A DNA stretch of 15,310 nt from Candidatus Thiodiazotropha taylori (GTDB lineage: Bacteria > Pseudomonadota > Gammaproteobacteria > Chromatiales > Chromatiaceae), in NCBI GenBank assembly GCA_019100305.1, contig JAHRHW010000055.1, forward strand, positions 1 through 15,310, read 5' to 3'. Below the pieces are notes generated by a model. That model was not told the DNA's origin. It did no database searches and was given only the letters and a program-made list of their open reading frames with translations. Shown in pieces: positions 1 to 7,959 of the stretch. Each line of letters starts with the position of its first letter. The first letter of the stretch is position 1. Made by a program: the position numbers and the translations under genes.

Positions 1-344
1 GGATTTCCACCAATGGCAGCAACGGTCGCTAATTTGACCATAGGAGGTCTCAGGGGGATAAGTCGGTAGATACACGGTCACTGAACGGCCAGAAGCAGAA
101 ATGTGACGAATCTGGAAATATTTTCCTAAAAGGCACATAGCGGACTATTTAGATGAGTAAAAGTGGCATGCCATTAGTACCGGATTAGGTAGTCTTTTTT
201 GGCTCGATGCGGCCTAATGGCTCCATGATTTTCCATAAAAAAGCAGATTTTGACTCTATCACGACTTTCTGAGTATGAATAACAAGACAGTAGGAAGCTA
301 AGTCATTGTAATTCAGTCAATTAAAGTGTTATATAGAGATCTTT
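1..344. other. AT-rich stretch without a recognisable gene
   Basis: No convincing coding sequence is visible on either strand. An 11-codon open frame ends at a TGA near position 38 and could be the tail of a gene outside the window, but it is too short to judge. The composition is AT-rich like the three small genes that follow and unlike the GC-rich core from about 3170 on. A promoter-like sequence and a short palindrome (TATAGA 332-337 / TCTATA 344-349) lie at its right end. It may be the remainder of an upstream cassette. Confidence 0.5.
306..335 (+). promoter_or_regulatory. possible sigma-70 promoter reading into the cassette genes
   Basis: TTGTAA (306-311) and TATATA (330-335) are separated by 18 bp, so transcription could start near 342, ahead of the first small ORF at 403. 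The surrounding DNA is AT-rich, so chance matches are likely. Confidence 0.3.
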
Positions 345-345
345 C

Positions 346-393
346 TATAAATGTGTAAAGAGACAAGGGGTCTCGTTAGCGTAACTGTTAAGC
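346..393 (+). other. attC-like recombination site 1
   Basis: The layout is TATAAA (346-351), then AAAGAGAC (357-364), a 5-nt loop, GTCTCGTT (370-377) and GTTAAGC (387-393). The inner arms pair with one mismatch. The distance from TTAG to the terminal GTTA is 7 nt, as in the known aadA1 attC (TTAA-7-GTTA). GTTAAGC fits the integron core consensus GTTRRRY exactly. The left box carries AAA where R'' normally has AAC. The next ORF starts 10 bp downstream, as is usual for a cassette. Confidence 0.55.
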
Positions 394-402
394 GTAAGAA
401 AA

Positions 403-780
403 ATGGATGAGGAAAAGATAACCGAATGGGCAAATGCCTACATCCAGGCAGAATTAACGCATGGCTTGAACGCTGACCATCCTCAATGGTGGGCCGTCGA
501 AAAATTTATGGGTATTGGTAGTGGTGATACTAATGCTCAAGATAGTATGAAAGCTATTTTGGTAATCCTAAATTTGGAACCACCTGACAAAGTTATAGCT
601 GTTCTTGCTGCTGGACCACTAGAAGATTTAATTGAAAACTGTGGAGAAGAAGTAATAGATCAAATAGAATTACTTGCGAGACAAAATCCAAAATTCAGAC
701 ATTTATTAGGCGGTGTTTGGGAGTGTGGCACTCCAGATATTTGGACAAGAGTTACAGTTTGTCGTGGTGAAGCATGGTAA
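403..780 (+). CDS. DUF6869-like small protein, cassette gene 1
   Basis: A 125-residue soluble protein without signal peptide or membrane segment. The C-terminal half has the features I associate with the uncharacterised DUF6869 family: a helix beginning AAGPLEDLIE (around 69-78), then a run of acidic residues, an 'ARQNPKFRHLLGGVW' block (around 92-106), and a closing 'IWTRV'. The assignment is from memory of the family pattern, not from a search. The biochemical function is unknown; related small proteins are often seen beside toxins or in mobile cassettes. The ATG at 403 lies 10 bp after an attC-like core and has no clear Shine-Dalgarno, only a purine-rich TAAGAAAA. Another attC-like site starts 5 bp after the stop. 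Codon use is AT-rich, unlike the chromosomal core, which supports horizontal acquisition. Confidence 0.75.
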   Translation: MDEEKITEWANAYIQAELTHGLNADHPQWWAVEKFMGIGSGDTNAQDSMKAILVILNLEPPDKVIAVLAAGPLEDLIENCGEEVIDQIELLARQNPKFRHLLGGVWECGTPDIWTRVTVCRGEAW

Positions 781-784
781 GTAC

Positions 785-835
785 GCATAAAATATAGCAA
801 CGAGACAGGGGGGCTCGTTAACCTAACTGTTATTT
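785..835 (+). other. attC-like recombination site 2
   Basis: The layout is GCATAAA (785-791), 7 nt, AACGAGAC (799-806), a short G-rich loop, GGCTCGTT (812-819), and TTAA-7 nt-GTTATTT (829-835). The outer box GCATAAA also pairs with TTTATGC (833-839), so the whole site folds into a two-block hairpin as attC sites do. The stop of the preceding ORF is 5 bp upstream, and the ATG of the next ORF directly abuts the right core. Confidence 0.6.
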
Positions 836-1204
836 ATGCAAATGAAAGACGTCACATTTGAACATGTTAAAGACTTTGCTATTCGTGAACTCTGGCAAAT
901 AAAGGGAGAAATTTCGCCCAATACAAGACTTGCACATGATTTCGGTATAGCTGGACTAGATGGTTTAGAATTTATTGAGGCATTTTCAAAGGAATTTAAC
1001 GTAAAAATAGATGGCTTCGATTGGGTATATTATTTTGGTCCAGAGGAAAGTGTGTCATTAATAAGCCTTGCAAACTACTTATACGAAAAAGTCCAAGGTA
1101 ATGAAGAGGTGTCATGTGATTTATCTCCAATTACATTAGGCCATTTAGTTAATTACGCGAAAAAAGGAGAATGGTTTGAGCCAAGCACTGTGCAAAATGC
1201 ATGA
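836..1204 (+). CDS. DUF1493 / acyl-carrier-protein-like small protein, cassette gene 2
   Basis: A 122-residue protein resembling the DUF1493 family, which has an acyl-carrier-like helical fold. The N-terminal helix is followed by 'RLAHDFGIAGLDGLEFIEAF' (about 31-50), the counterpart of the family's DLGxxGDDxxEF segment, then by 'FNVKIDGFDWVYYF' (about 54-67) and the characteristic C-terminal 'ITLGHLVNYAKKGEW'. Carrier proteins have a serine for phosphopantetheine in this loop. Here the sequence reads GLDG, so it is unlikely to carry that cofactor, as is usual for DUF1493. The function is not established. Translation may begin at ATG 836, which touches the attC-like core, or at ATG 842; no Shine-Dalgarno supports either. 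The stop codon lies within the left edge of the next attC-like site. Confidence 0.75.
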   Translation: MQMKDVTFEHVKDFAIRELWQIKGEISPNTRLAHDFGIAGLDGLEFIEAFSKEFNVKIDGFDWVYYFGPEESVSLISLANYLYEKVQGNEEVSCDLSPITLGHLVNYAKKGEWFEPSTVQNA

Positions 1205-1250
1205 CCAGTGGCTTCAGTGCTCGCTACGCCACCTTAAGCCCAGGCGTTAT
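1202..1250 (+). other. attC-like recombination site 3 (different stem)
   Basis: The site runs from TGAC (1202-1205), which overlaps the preceding stop codon, through GGCTTCAG (1210-1217), pairing with CTTAAGCC (1233-1240) apart from one mismatch, to GGCGTTAT (1243-1250). The right end, CTTAAG followed by CCCAGGC and GTTAT, is close to the right half of classical attC sites. The left box is degenerate (TGAC for TAAC). Its stem sequence is unrelated to the other three sites here. Confidence 0.5.
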
Positions 1251-1281
1251 ATTTCTGAGGCAGTCTTAGGCTACAGCGATA

Positions 1282-1707
1282 ATGAGAAAAAAAGTTATTC
1301 CACCGCGTTATGATGCACTTAAAAAAGGCCGAACCCATGGTTTTGGCGTGCTTTTGGATGCTGTTCTATATGAACCTCATAAAGTAAAAGATATAGTGAC
1401 AAGCAACCCTGAAATTCTTTATGAAACATGTTGGGCTGGTGAGAACGTTTTACACTGGTTGGCAGTAGAGAACAAACACGAAGAAATTCGATTGCTGAGA
1501 AGCCTTGGTTCTCCTATACCACGTTTAGCGCTCGTTGATGCGGTTGAATTCGGACACCTTGAAACAATAATTACATTATTAGAATTAGGGTGCGAGGTTC
1601 AGTTAAGCTATTGCAAGAAGGCATTGGAACAAAACGAAAGTAATTTCTCGAAAAGGAAGATAAGCATTATTAAGAGCTATTTTAGTCAGTTTGGATTCGA
1701 AATATAA
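1282..1707 (+). CDS. ankyrin-repeat small protein, cassette gene 3
   Basis: A 141-residue protein with about two to three degenerate ankyrin repeats. 'GENVLHWLAVENKHEEIRLLRSLG' (about 53-76) is a clear ankyrin unit in which VLHWLAVEN corresponds to the usual TPLHxAxxx. 'LALVDAVEFGHLETIITLLELGCEV' (about 82-106) is a second. The N-terminal part could form a half repeat. Ankyrin repeats bind other proteins. Small single-domain ankyrin proteins also occur as immunity proteins of polymorphic toxins, but nothing here proves such a role. There is no signal peptide. The ATG at 1282 follows the attC-like core by about 30 bp and has no evident Shine-Dalgarno. The stop TAA lies inside the left box of the next attC-like site, a normal cassette arrangement. 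Confidence 0.8.
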   Translation: MRKKVIPPRYDALKKGRTHGFGVLLDAVLYEPHKVKDIVTSNPEILYETCWAGENVLHWLAVENKHEEIRLLRSLGSPIPRLALVDAVEFGHLETIITLLELGCEVQLSYCKKALEQNESNFSKRKISIIKSYFSQFGFEI

Positions 1708-1752
1708 ATATGTATAACGAGACGAGAGGTCTCGTTAATATAGCTGTTAACG
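1702..1752 (+). other. attC-like recombination site 4
   Basis: The layout is ATATAAA (1702-1708), 7 nt, AACGAGAC (1716-1723), a 5-nt loop, GTCTCGTT (1729-1736), and TTAA-7 nt-GTTAACG (1746-1752). With the flanking T1715/A1737 pair the stem is 9 bp and perfect. It shares its stem, spacing and TATAAA box with sites 1 and 2. Confidence 0.55.
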
Positions 1753-1949
1753 TCTGCTTTCCGGTACATCAGTGGCTTATCACAGTGTCAGCTTCGGTCG
1801 CTTTCCGGACTATACTCGAAGCTCTTGACGAGTTACTTTCGATAGGTAACAAGCAGCAACACAAATTCCACACAATCAGTATCCACCATTCAACATAAAC
1901 ATCAGTAATCAAATCAGCTTCGACCTATCAGTTACATCGAAGTAATCCC
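1753..1949. other. non-coding end of the cassette region
   Basis: No supported gene. Two short inverted repeats are visible: AGCTTCG (1791-1797 approximately) with CGAAGCT about 20 bp later, and CTTCGA (1918-1923) with TCGAAG (1937-1942). The latter lies just beyond the stop of the minus-strand gene at 1950 and could be a weak transcription stop, but it has no T-run. The stretch may be an ORF-less cassette or the boundary of the array with the chromosome. Confidence 0.4.
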
Positions 1950-2897
1950 TTACACCAAGAATTCCACCCACAACGGCCGATGATCGGCAATATGATATTT
2001 CACTGTCTTGTTAAAATAGTCCGGACTGACATCCCAGGCGCCTCGAAAGAACGGATCGCGATCAAAGTCGAACACCCCTGAGTTGCCCTGATAGGTGTTG
2101 TTCATCGCACCTGCGTGAAAGGCGACCTGATCGTAATATTTGTCGCCTGCCAGGTTGCTGCCCATGGCGGTGGAGTGTTGTGGCAAGATGAGGCGTTTGG
2201 CCTTCAACGCTTTATAGACCGAGCTTGAGTTTTCTCGAATAGGGAGATTGAGATCGCCCATAACGAGGATGTTCTGTGAATAGGCTCCAGCGGCTCGGTT
2301 GCGTTGATCTGCCCAGCGGGCCAGAGCGTAAGCTTCGAGGGCGCGACGGTCTTCATCGTAATATCGGTTGCTACCAAAATACAGGTGGGCGGAGACAGCC
2401 GTGAACGCCAGCCCCCCTGCCTTGAAAGCGACAACGTAGGGATTACGATCAAAACCTTTGTAAGCACCGGAGACACCAGGCATGCGTATGTATCGATGGT
2501 CACTGGGAGGCACGGCGATTTCAGCGGCGAGCTCGAGTCGGGATACTTTTTGGCTGTCGTAGATGAAGCCTGAGCGTTCTTCGTTGCCGCCTATGTCGGA
2601 GAGTATGACACGATAACCTGTTGGCAGGTGAGCAACGAGTGTCGATAGGTCAGTAAGGTCATCGGCAATCTCCTGGATAGCGATGAGGTCGAACCAGCTG
2701 ACGATTTCGGCCATCAGTGCCAGGTCGTCATCGGTGCGTTGCTGGACTCCGAAATTGGTCAGATTCCAGGTGGCAGCTAGGAGCCGATTGGGGGCTTTGT
2801 CCGGGATGCCACGGTGAGCTTTGTTTCCACGCAGGGCTTGCCGCTCGGTGGCCAGGTCGTAGATGAAATCGGGGCTTTCCTTCTCGTGGGGGACCAT
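1950..2897 (-). CDS. endonuclease/exonuclease/phosphatase (DNase I-like) family protein
   Basis: A 315-residue protein with the full motif set of the metal-dependent endonuclease/exonuclease/phosphatase fold: 'WNLTNFG' with N45, 'IAIQEI' with E76 for metal binding, 'SAHLYFGS' with H171, 'GDLNLP' with D215 and N217, and 'DHRPLW' with D305 and H306. It should hydrolyse a phosphodiester bond, in DNA, RNA or a small phospho-compound. The substrate cannot be told from sequence. There is no signal peptide or membrane anchor, so it probably acts in the cytoplasm. The ATG at 2897 is preceded by AAGGGAA about 6 nt upstream, which supports this start. It is transcribed away from ygiQ and towards the cassette array. 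Confidence 0.9.
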   Translation of the reverse strand: MVPHEKESPDFIYDLATERQALRGNKAHRGIPDKAPNRLLAATWNLTNFGVQQRTDDDLALMAEIVSWFDLIAIQEIADDLTDLSTLVAHLPTGYRVILSDIGGNEERSGFIYDSQKVSRLELAAEIAVPPSDHRYIRMPGVSGAYKGFDRNPYVVAFKAGGLAFTAVSAHLYFGSNRYYDEDRRALEAYALARWADQRNRAAGAYSQNILVMGDLNLPIRENSSSVYKALKAKRLILPQHSTAMGSNLAGDKYYDQVAFHAGAMNNTYQGNSGVFDFDRDPFFRGAWDVSPDYFNKTVKYHIADHRPLWVEFLV

Positions 2898-2950
2898 GCG
2901 CTTCCCTTAGGGATCCGTGTTCTACTTTTATCCTGTTCAATTCTCATTTC

Positions 2951-2979
2951 AGAATAGGTTGCGGTTGAGGGTAAGGCAA
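2951..2979 (-). promoter_or_regulatory. sigma-70-type promoter for the phosphodiesterase-fold gene
   Basis: Read on the minus strand, TTGCCT (2979-2974) and TATTCT (2956-2951) are separated by exactly 17 bp. Transcription would start near 2944 and give a leader of about 47 nt. Confidence 0.5.
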
Positions 2980-3133
2980 CTTGATACAGGAATGGGATTC
3001 CTGTTTTTCTCCGCCAATCTGCGGTGATAAACGCACAGGGATTGGGTGTGATTTCCAAACGCATGGTGAGGTAAGTTGTGAGCTGGCGTTCGGACCATTG
3101 CCGGCTATGCAATTTTCGATGGGAATCACAACA

Positions 3134-3162
3134 CTGCCCGACACTCAAAAGCACGATATAAT
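3134..3162 (+). promoter_or_regulatory. promoter of ygiQ with perfect -10
   Basis: A consensus TATAAT lies at 3157-3162. A weak -35 (CTGCCC, 3134-3139) sits 17 bp upstream. The predicted transcription start (about 3169-3170) is only 2-3 nt before the ygiQ ATG at 3172. Confidence 0.5.
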
Positions 3163-3171
3163 CACTACCCA

Positions 3172-5298
<2,127 letters not shown>

Positions 5299-5367
5299 CT
5301 TTTTTATCCCTTTAATTTCAGACAGTTGGAAACAATTTCCCAAAATCGGAAATTGGCCCTTTCCGGG

Positions 5368-5396
5368 CTTGAAAAAGCCTTCAAACAGAACCATAT
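5368..5396 (+). promoter_or_regulatory. sigma-32 (heat-shock) promoter of the small heat-shock gene
   Basis: CTTGAAA at 5368-5374 matches the sigma-32 -35 element. The -10 region at 5389-5396 (AACCATAT) matches CCCCATNT at the conserved CCAT and T, with 15 bp between CTTGAA and the -10 octamer. Transcription would begin near 5403. Confidence 0.6.
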
Positions 5397-5403
5397 TCAA
5401 AGT

Positions 5404-5468
5404 AGGGGCGAGTCGTAATTTCGACGCATTTCGCCTCTCTGGAAGCACGTTACGAAAGGAGGTACGTC
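5404..5468 (+). promoter_or_regulatory. structured 5' leader, candidate RNA thermometer
   Basis: Three competing folds are visible. AGGGGCGA (5404-5411) pairs with TCGCCTCT (5431-5438), enclosing GTCG/CGAC (5412-5415/5422-5425). CCTCTCT (5434-5440) can instead pair with the Shine-Dalgarno AGGAGG (5457-5462) through four canonical pairs and a G-U. ACGT+AC (5447-5453) pairs with GT+ACGT (5462-5467), leaving most of the Shine-Dalgarno in the loop. The ribosome site AAAGGAGGT (5455-5463) is strong, so masking it would matter. Confidence 0.4.
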
Positions 5469-5912
5469 ATGAATATCACACGTTATGACCCCTGGCGTTC
5501 CCTTGAGGACTGGCGCCAGGAAATGGACCGGATGTTCCATCCTCAACTGCATCGGGATGAGGAGACCTCCCACCTGGTAGGCGGTGACTGGGCACCGGCT
5601 GTCGATATCAAGGAAGAGACGGATCGCTTCGTGATCCGTGCCGATATCCCCGGGGTAAAACCGGAAGATATCGAGATCACCATGGAAAATGGTCTCTTGA
5701 GCATTCGTGGCGAACGCCGGTTCGAAGAGACTGAGGAGCGGGATGACTTCAGACGGGTGGAGCGCTCCCATGGTGTCTTCTATCGCCGTTTCTCACTGCC
5801 GGAAAACACCGATGCAGAAGCTGTTGAAGCAACCGGTAAAGATGGTGTCATCGAAATCACCATTCCCAAGACGGAAGATAAACAACCGAAACGGATCGAG
5901 GTGACCCACTAA
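5469..5912 (+). CDS. small heat-shock protein, Hsp20/alpha-crystallin family
   Basis: A 147-residue ATP-independent holdase chaperone that binds unfolding proteins in the cytoplasm. The N-terminal arm opens with 'YDPWRSLEDWRQEMDRMF', typical of class A bacterial Hsp20. The alpha-crystallin domain runs from about 41 to 137: 'APAVDIKEETDRFVI', 'ADIPGVKPEDIEI', 'GLLSIRGER' and the signature 'GVIEITIPK'. The tail has a likely I-x-I/V anchor in 'KRIEVTH'. A sigma-32-like promoter and a foldable leader precede it, which is consistent with heat induction. A perfect 10-bp hairpin follows 8 bp after the stop. It appears to be a single-gene unit. Confidence 0.96.
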   Translation: MNITRYDPWRSLEDWRQEMDRMFHPQLHRDEETSHLVGGDWAPAVDIKEETDRFVIRADIPGVKPEDIEITMENGLLSIRGERRFEETEERDDFRRVERSHGVFYRRFSLPENTDAEAVEATGKDGVIEITIPKTEDKQPKRIEVTH

Positions 5913-5920
5913 ACTCTGTT

Positions 5921-5945
5921 GCCGGGGCTCAGTTCGAGCCCCGGC
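5921..5945 (+). terminator. hairpin after the Hsp20 gene
   Basis: GCCGGGGCTC (5921-5930) and GAGCCCCGGC (5936-5945) form a perfect 10-bp stem with a 5-nt loop. The following TGTTGTTG is T-rich but not a clean T-run, so intrinsic termination is likely but not certain. It may equally protect the 3' end. Confidence 0.6.
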
Positions 5946-5970
5946 TGTTGTTGCTGTGGTGTCGCTCTTT

Positions 5971-6023
5971 TGGCCGCTAATGGACGCTAAGCACCGCTAA
6001 TGTTCGCTAATGTTCGCTAATGG
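5971..6023. repeat. 10-bp tandem repeat, five CGCTAA units
   Basis: CGCTAA starts at 5975, 5985, 5995, 6005 and 6015, an exact 10-bp period. The last units read TGTTCGCTAA. The array runs directly into the repeat element at 6022, whose arms use the related 10-bp unit AACGCAAATG/AACGCGAATG. Confidence 0.85.
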
Positions 6024-6203
6024 TTTGTTAAGAAGAATTAGTCCGCAAATTAACGCAAATGGATTTTGTGAATCAGGCAGACCTGCAGCGATCCACATCA
6101 TTTCAACTTATGCCTGGATGGCGTTGAAGCAACCTGCCAGCCCGAAGAATTCCTATCACACAATTTGCGTTCATTCGCGTTCATTTGCGGACTAAATTCT
6201 TCT
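6022..6203. mobile_element. MITE-like inverted-repeat element, copy A
   Basis: The left arm (about 6031-6061) reads AGAAGAATTAGTCCGCAAAT and then AACGCAAATG. The right arm (about 6158-6203) is its inverse, ending GCGGACTAAATTCTTCT. The right arm holds one 10-bp unit more than the left. The interior, about 100 bp, has no supported ORF. A second element with the same arms and a different interior lies at about 10356-10563; both begin at a shared GGTTTGTT. The arrangement fits a non-autonomous repeat, but no target duplication was recognised. Confidence 0.55.
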
Positions 6204-6259
6204 ACACCAACTCGAACAGACACTGGCTTGGAATAGACTAGGCAAGCAGGAATCGTTGC

Positions 6260-6877
6260 TCAGAAACGAAAGATCAGACCCAGGTTGGTCTCAAACTGGG
6301 GAAAGGCGTCGCCACTGATCTGCAGTTCGCAGCCACTGTCACAGAACAGACTGCTGTTGGAGTTGACCAGGGTGCTGTAACCGCGCATCTCGAAACGAAT
6401 TCCCAGACGTTCGGTGGGGTACCACTTGAGACCGCCGCCAACGCTCAGGGAGAAGCGGGTCTTGTTCTCATAGCCCGCCTGGGTGGGATGCAGGTAGGTC
6501 ATTCCCAGGCCACCGGAGAAGTATGGGGTGAAGCGATCCTGGTAGACATCCACAGTGCCACCCATATGGAAGTAGTGCACATCCAGGTCAAAGGCATTGT
6601 TCGGGTCGGTGGTGTCAGCCAGCGAAGTATCCTGATGGCTGTAGAGAAACTCATAGCGGGTTGTTTCAGATGCCGGCTGGCTTAAGGTGAAGCCCCAATC
6701 CGATGCCTCTTCGAAATCCCAACGGCGGTCGTTCCGCTCATCATCCAGGGTACCGCCAAAGCGATAACCGACGAAGGGGGTGAACTCCAGCTCACCCTCT
6801 GCCGCCAGACTGGAAACGCTACCGAAAACCAGTAGCCAGATTGTCAGAATTTGTGGTCTGCGCATCATGTCGTACAA
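6260..6877 (-). CDS. outer-membrane beta-barrel protein
   Basis: About 200 residues, with a signal peptide ('RRPQILTIWLLVFGSVSSLAA', cleavage probably near SLA-AEG) and then alternating strands typical of an 8-stranded OmpA/OmpW-like barrel. The mature N-terminus 'LEFTPFVGYRFGG' and the terminal 'FETNLGLIFRF' with a final phenylalanine are classic outer-membrane features. A CX3C pair (LFCDSGC) lies in a probable outer loop and could form a disulfide. The function is unknown. The start is unclear: the frame opens at GTG 6886. I place it at TTG 6877 because AAGGTG (6889-6884) stands 6 nt before it, and ATG 6868 or 6865 directly before the signal peptide are also possible. It follows rsmI on the same strand, with a GATAAT -10-like box between them. 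Confidence 0.85.
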   Translation of the reverse strand: MYDMMRRPQILTIWLLVFGSVSSLAAEGELEFTPFVGYRFGGTLDDERNDRRWDFEEASDWGFTLSQPASETTRYEFLYSHQDTSLADTTDPNNAFDLDVHYFHMGGTVDVYQDRFTPYFSGGLGMTYLHPTQAGYENKTRFSLSVGGGLKWYPTERLGIRFEMRGYSTLVNSNSSLFCDSGCELQISGDAFPQFETNLGLIFRF

Positions 6878-6943
6878 ATGAAACACCTTGTTAGACTAAT
6901 TATCGTCCAAAATGCTCATAAATTAATGGTAACAATTCACAAC

Positions 6944-7786
6944 TTAGGCGCGAGACAACTCAAGTGCATGATTATATAGCTTATTTTTCTTTATACCAGT
7001 GATGCTTGAAGCCAGGGAAACCGCCTGTTTGAGGGGTAGTTCCGCCAGGAGTGTGATCAGCATCTGCTCCACATCCACTTCCACTCGTGACTGGGATGCA
7101 ACAGTCGAGCCTTCGATCAGAACGACAAACTCACCTTTTCGCTGATCCTCCTCTTGCTGCAGAGTTTGCAGTAGAGTTTCAAGATTCCCCCTGAGGAAGG
7201 TCTCATAGGTCTTTGTCATCTCTCGGGCAATGACAGCTTCACGTTCGCCGCCAAAGACGGCACTCATATCCTCCAGGCTCTCCACCACCCGGTGGCTTGC
7301 CTCATATAAGACGAGCGTCGCCCGCTCAGCCGCCAGCTCCTGCAACCACTTCTTGCGCTGGGAGCGGCTGCGCGGCGGGAAACCGGCAAACAGAAACCGA
7401 TCGGTAGGCAGACCGGCGGCCGAAAGGGCGCAGGCCAGGGCACTGGCACCGGGAATCGGTACGATCCGCCCCCCCGCTGCGGCGTAGCCCCTGACCAGAG
7501 GAAATCCGGGATCGCTGATCAGTGGCGTACCGGCATCCGAGACCAACGCAATTGAGACGCCCTCATCCAGTTCAGCCAGCAGGGAGTCCATTTTTGCCCG
7601 TTCGTTGAACTGGTGCAGCGAACGCATTGGGGTATCGATGGCATAATGGCGCAACAGAGGGCGGGTGTGCCTGGTATCCTCGGCGGCAATGAAATCAACC
7701 TGTTTGAGTATTTCGACCGCCCTGGGGGTCAGATCATCGAGATTGCCGATTGGTGTTGCGACAACGTAAAGTACGCCCTTAGACAC
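6944..7786 (-). CDS. rsmI: 16S rRNA 2'-O-ribose C1402 methyltransferase RsmI
   Basis: A 280-residue enzyme, the usual family length, that methylates the 2'-OH of C1402 in the decoding centre of 16S rRNA using S-adenosylmethionine. The tetrapyrrole-methylase fold is clear: 'LYVVATPIGNLDDLTPRA' at the N-terminus, 'AAEDTRHT' (about 34-41), 'LVSDAGTPLISDPG' in the first 100 residues, and 'PIPGASALACALSAAGLP'. The C-terminal 45 residues form the small helical RsmI domain ('LPLKQAVSLASSITGIKKNKLY'). The start is GTG at 7786, with a weak GGGAAA about 6-8 nt upstream. It diverges from lpoA, as in E. coli. A perfect 21-bp palindrome lies in its leader. Confidence 0.97.
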   Translation of the reverse strand: MSKGVLYVVATPIGNLDDLTPRAVEILKQVDFIAAEDTRHTRPLLRHYAIDTPMRSLHQFNERAKMDSLLAELDEGVSIALVSDAGTPLISDPGFPLVRGYAAAGGRIVPIPGASALACALSAAGLPTDRFLFAGFPPRSRSQRKKWLQELAAERATLVLYEASHRVVESLEDMSAVFGGEREAVIAREMTKTYETFLRGNLETLLQTLQQEEDQRKGEFVVLIEGSTVASQSRVEVDVEQMLITLLAELPLKQAVSLASSITGIKKNKLYNHALELSRA

Positions 7787-7803
7787 AGAGTTTCCCGTTT
7801 CAC

Positions 7804-7824
7804 AGACACTGCTAGGCAGTGTCT
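7804..7824. promoter_or_regulatory. perfect palindrome in the rsmI-lpoA divergent region
   Basis: AGACACTGC (7804-7812), TAG and GCAGTGTCT (7816-7824) form a perfect 9-bp dyad with a 3-bp centre, 18-38 nt upstream of the rsmI start. It could be an operator or a leader hairpin. There is no T-run on either strand, so it is not a standard terminator. Confidence 0.45.
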
Positions 7825-7959
7825 AATGTAAATTACTGATTAAGATGATCAATCCTGACAGTTAATCGCTGTTCGGATCAACACCATTGTTGAAGCCCAG
7901 TTGGCAATCGATTATGTTGCCGGGTTGATTATACTGGATCCCGCTACAGATACTGAGTT

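Noticed and set aside
281..335. Possible further attC-like site (AATAAC ... GTTATAT)
   Set aside because: The outer ATAAC/GTTAT boxes pair, but no inner stem could be found, so it does not reach the standard of the other four.
1710..1898. 62-codon plus-strand ORF after the ankyrin gene
   Set aside because: It begins inside attC-like site 4, has no ribosome site and no recognisable protein features; most likely a chance frame.
6010..6195. 61-codon plus-strand ORF inside the repeat element
   Set aside because: It consists largely of the element's inverted arms, has no ribosome site, and the related copy B does not keep the frame.
5971..6203. CRISPR-like periodicity
   Set aside because: Units are 10 bp without spacers, and there is no 25-35 bp repeat with unique spacers anywhere in the window.
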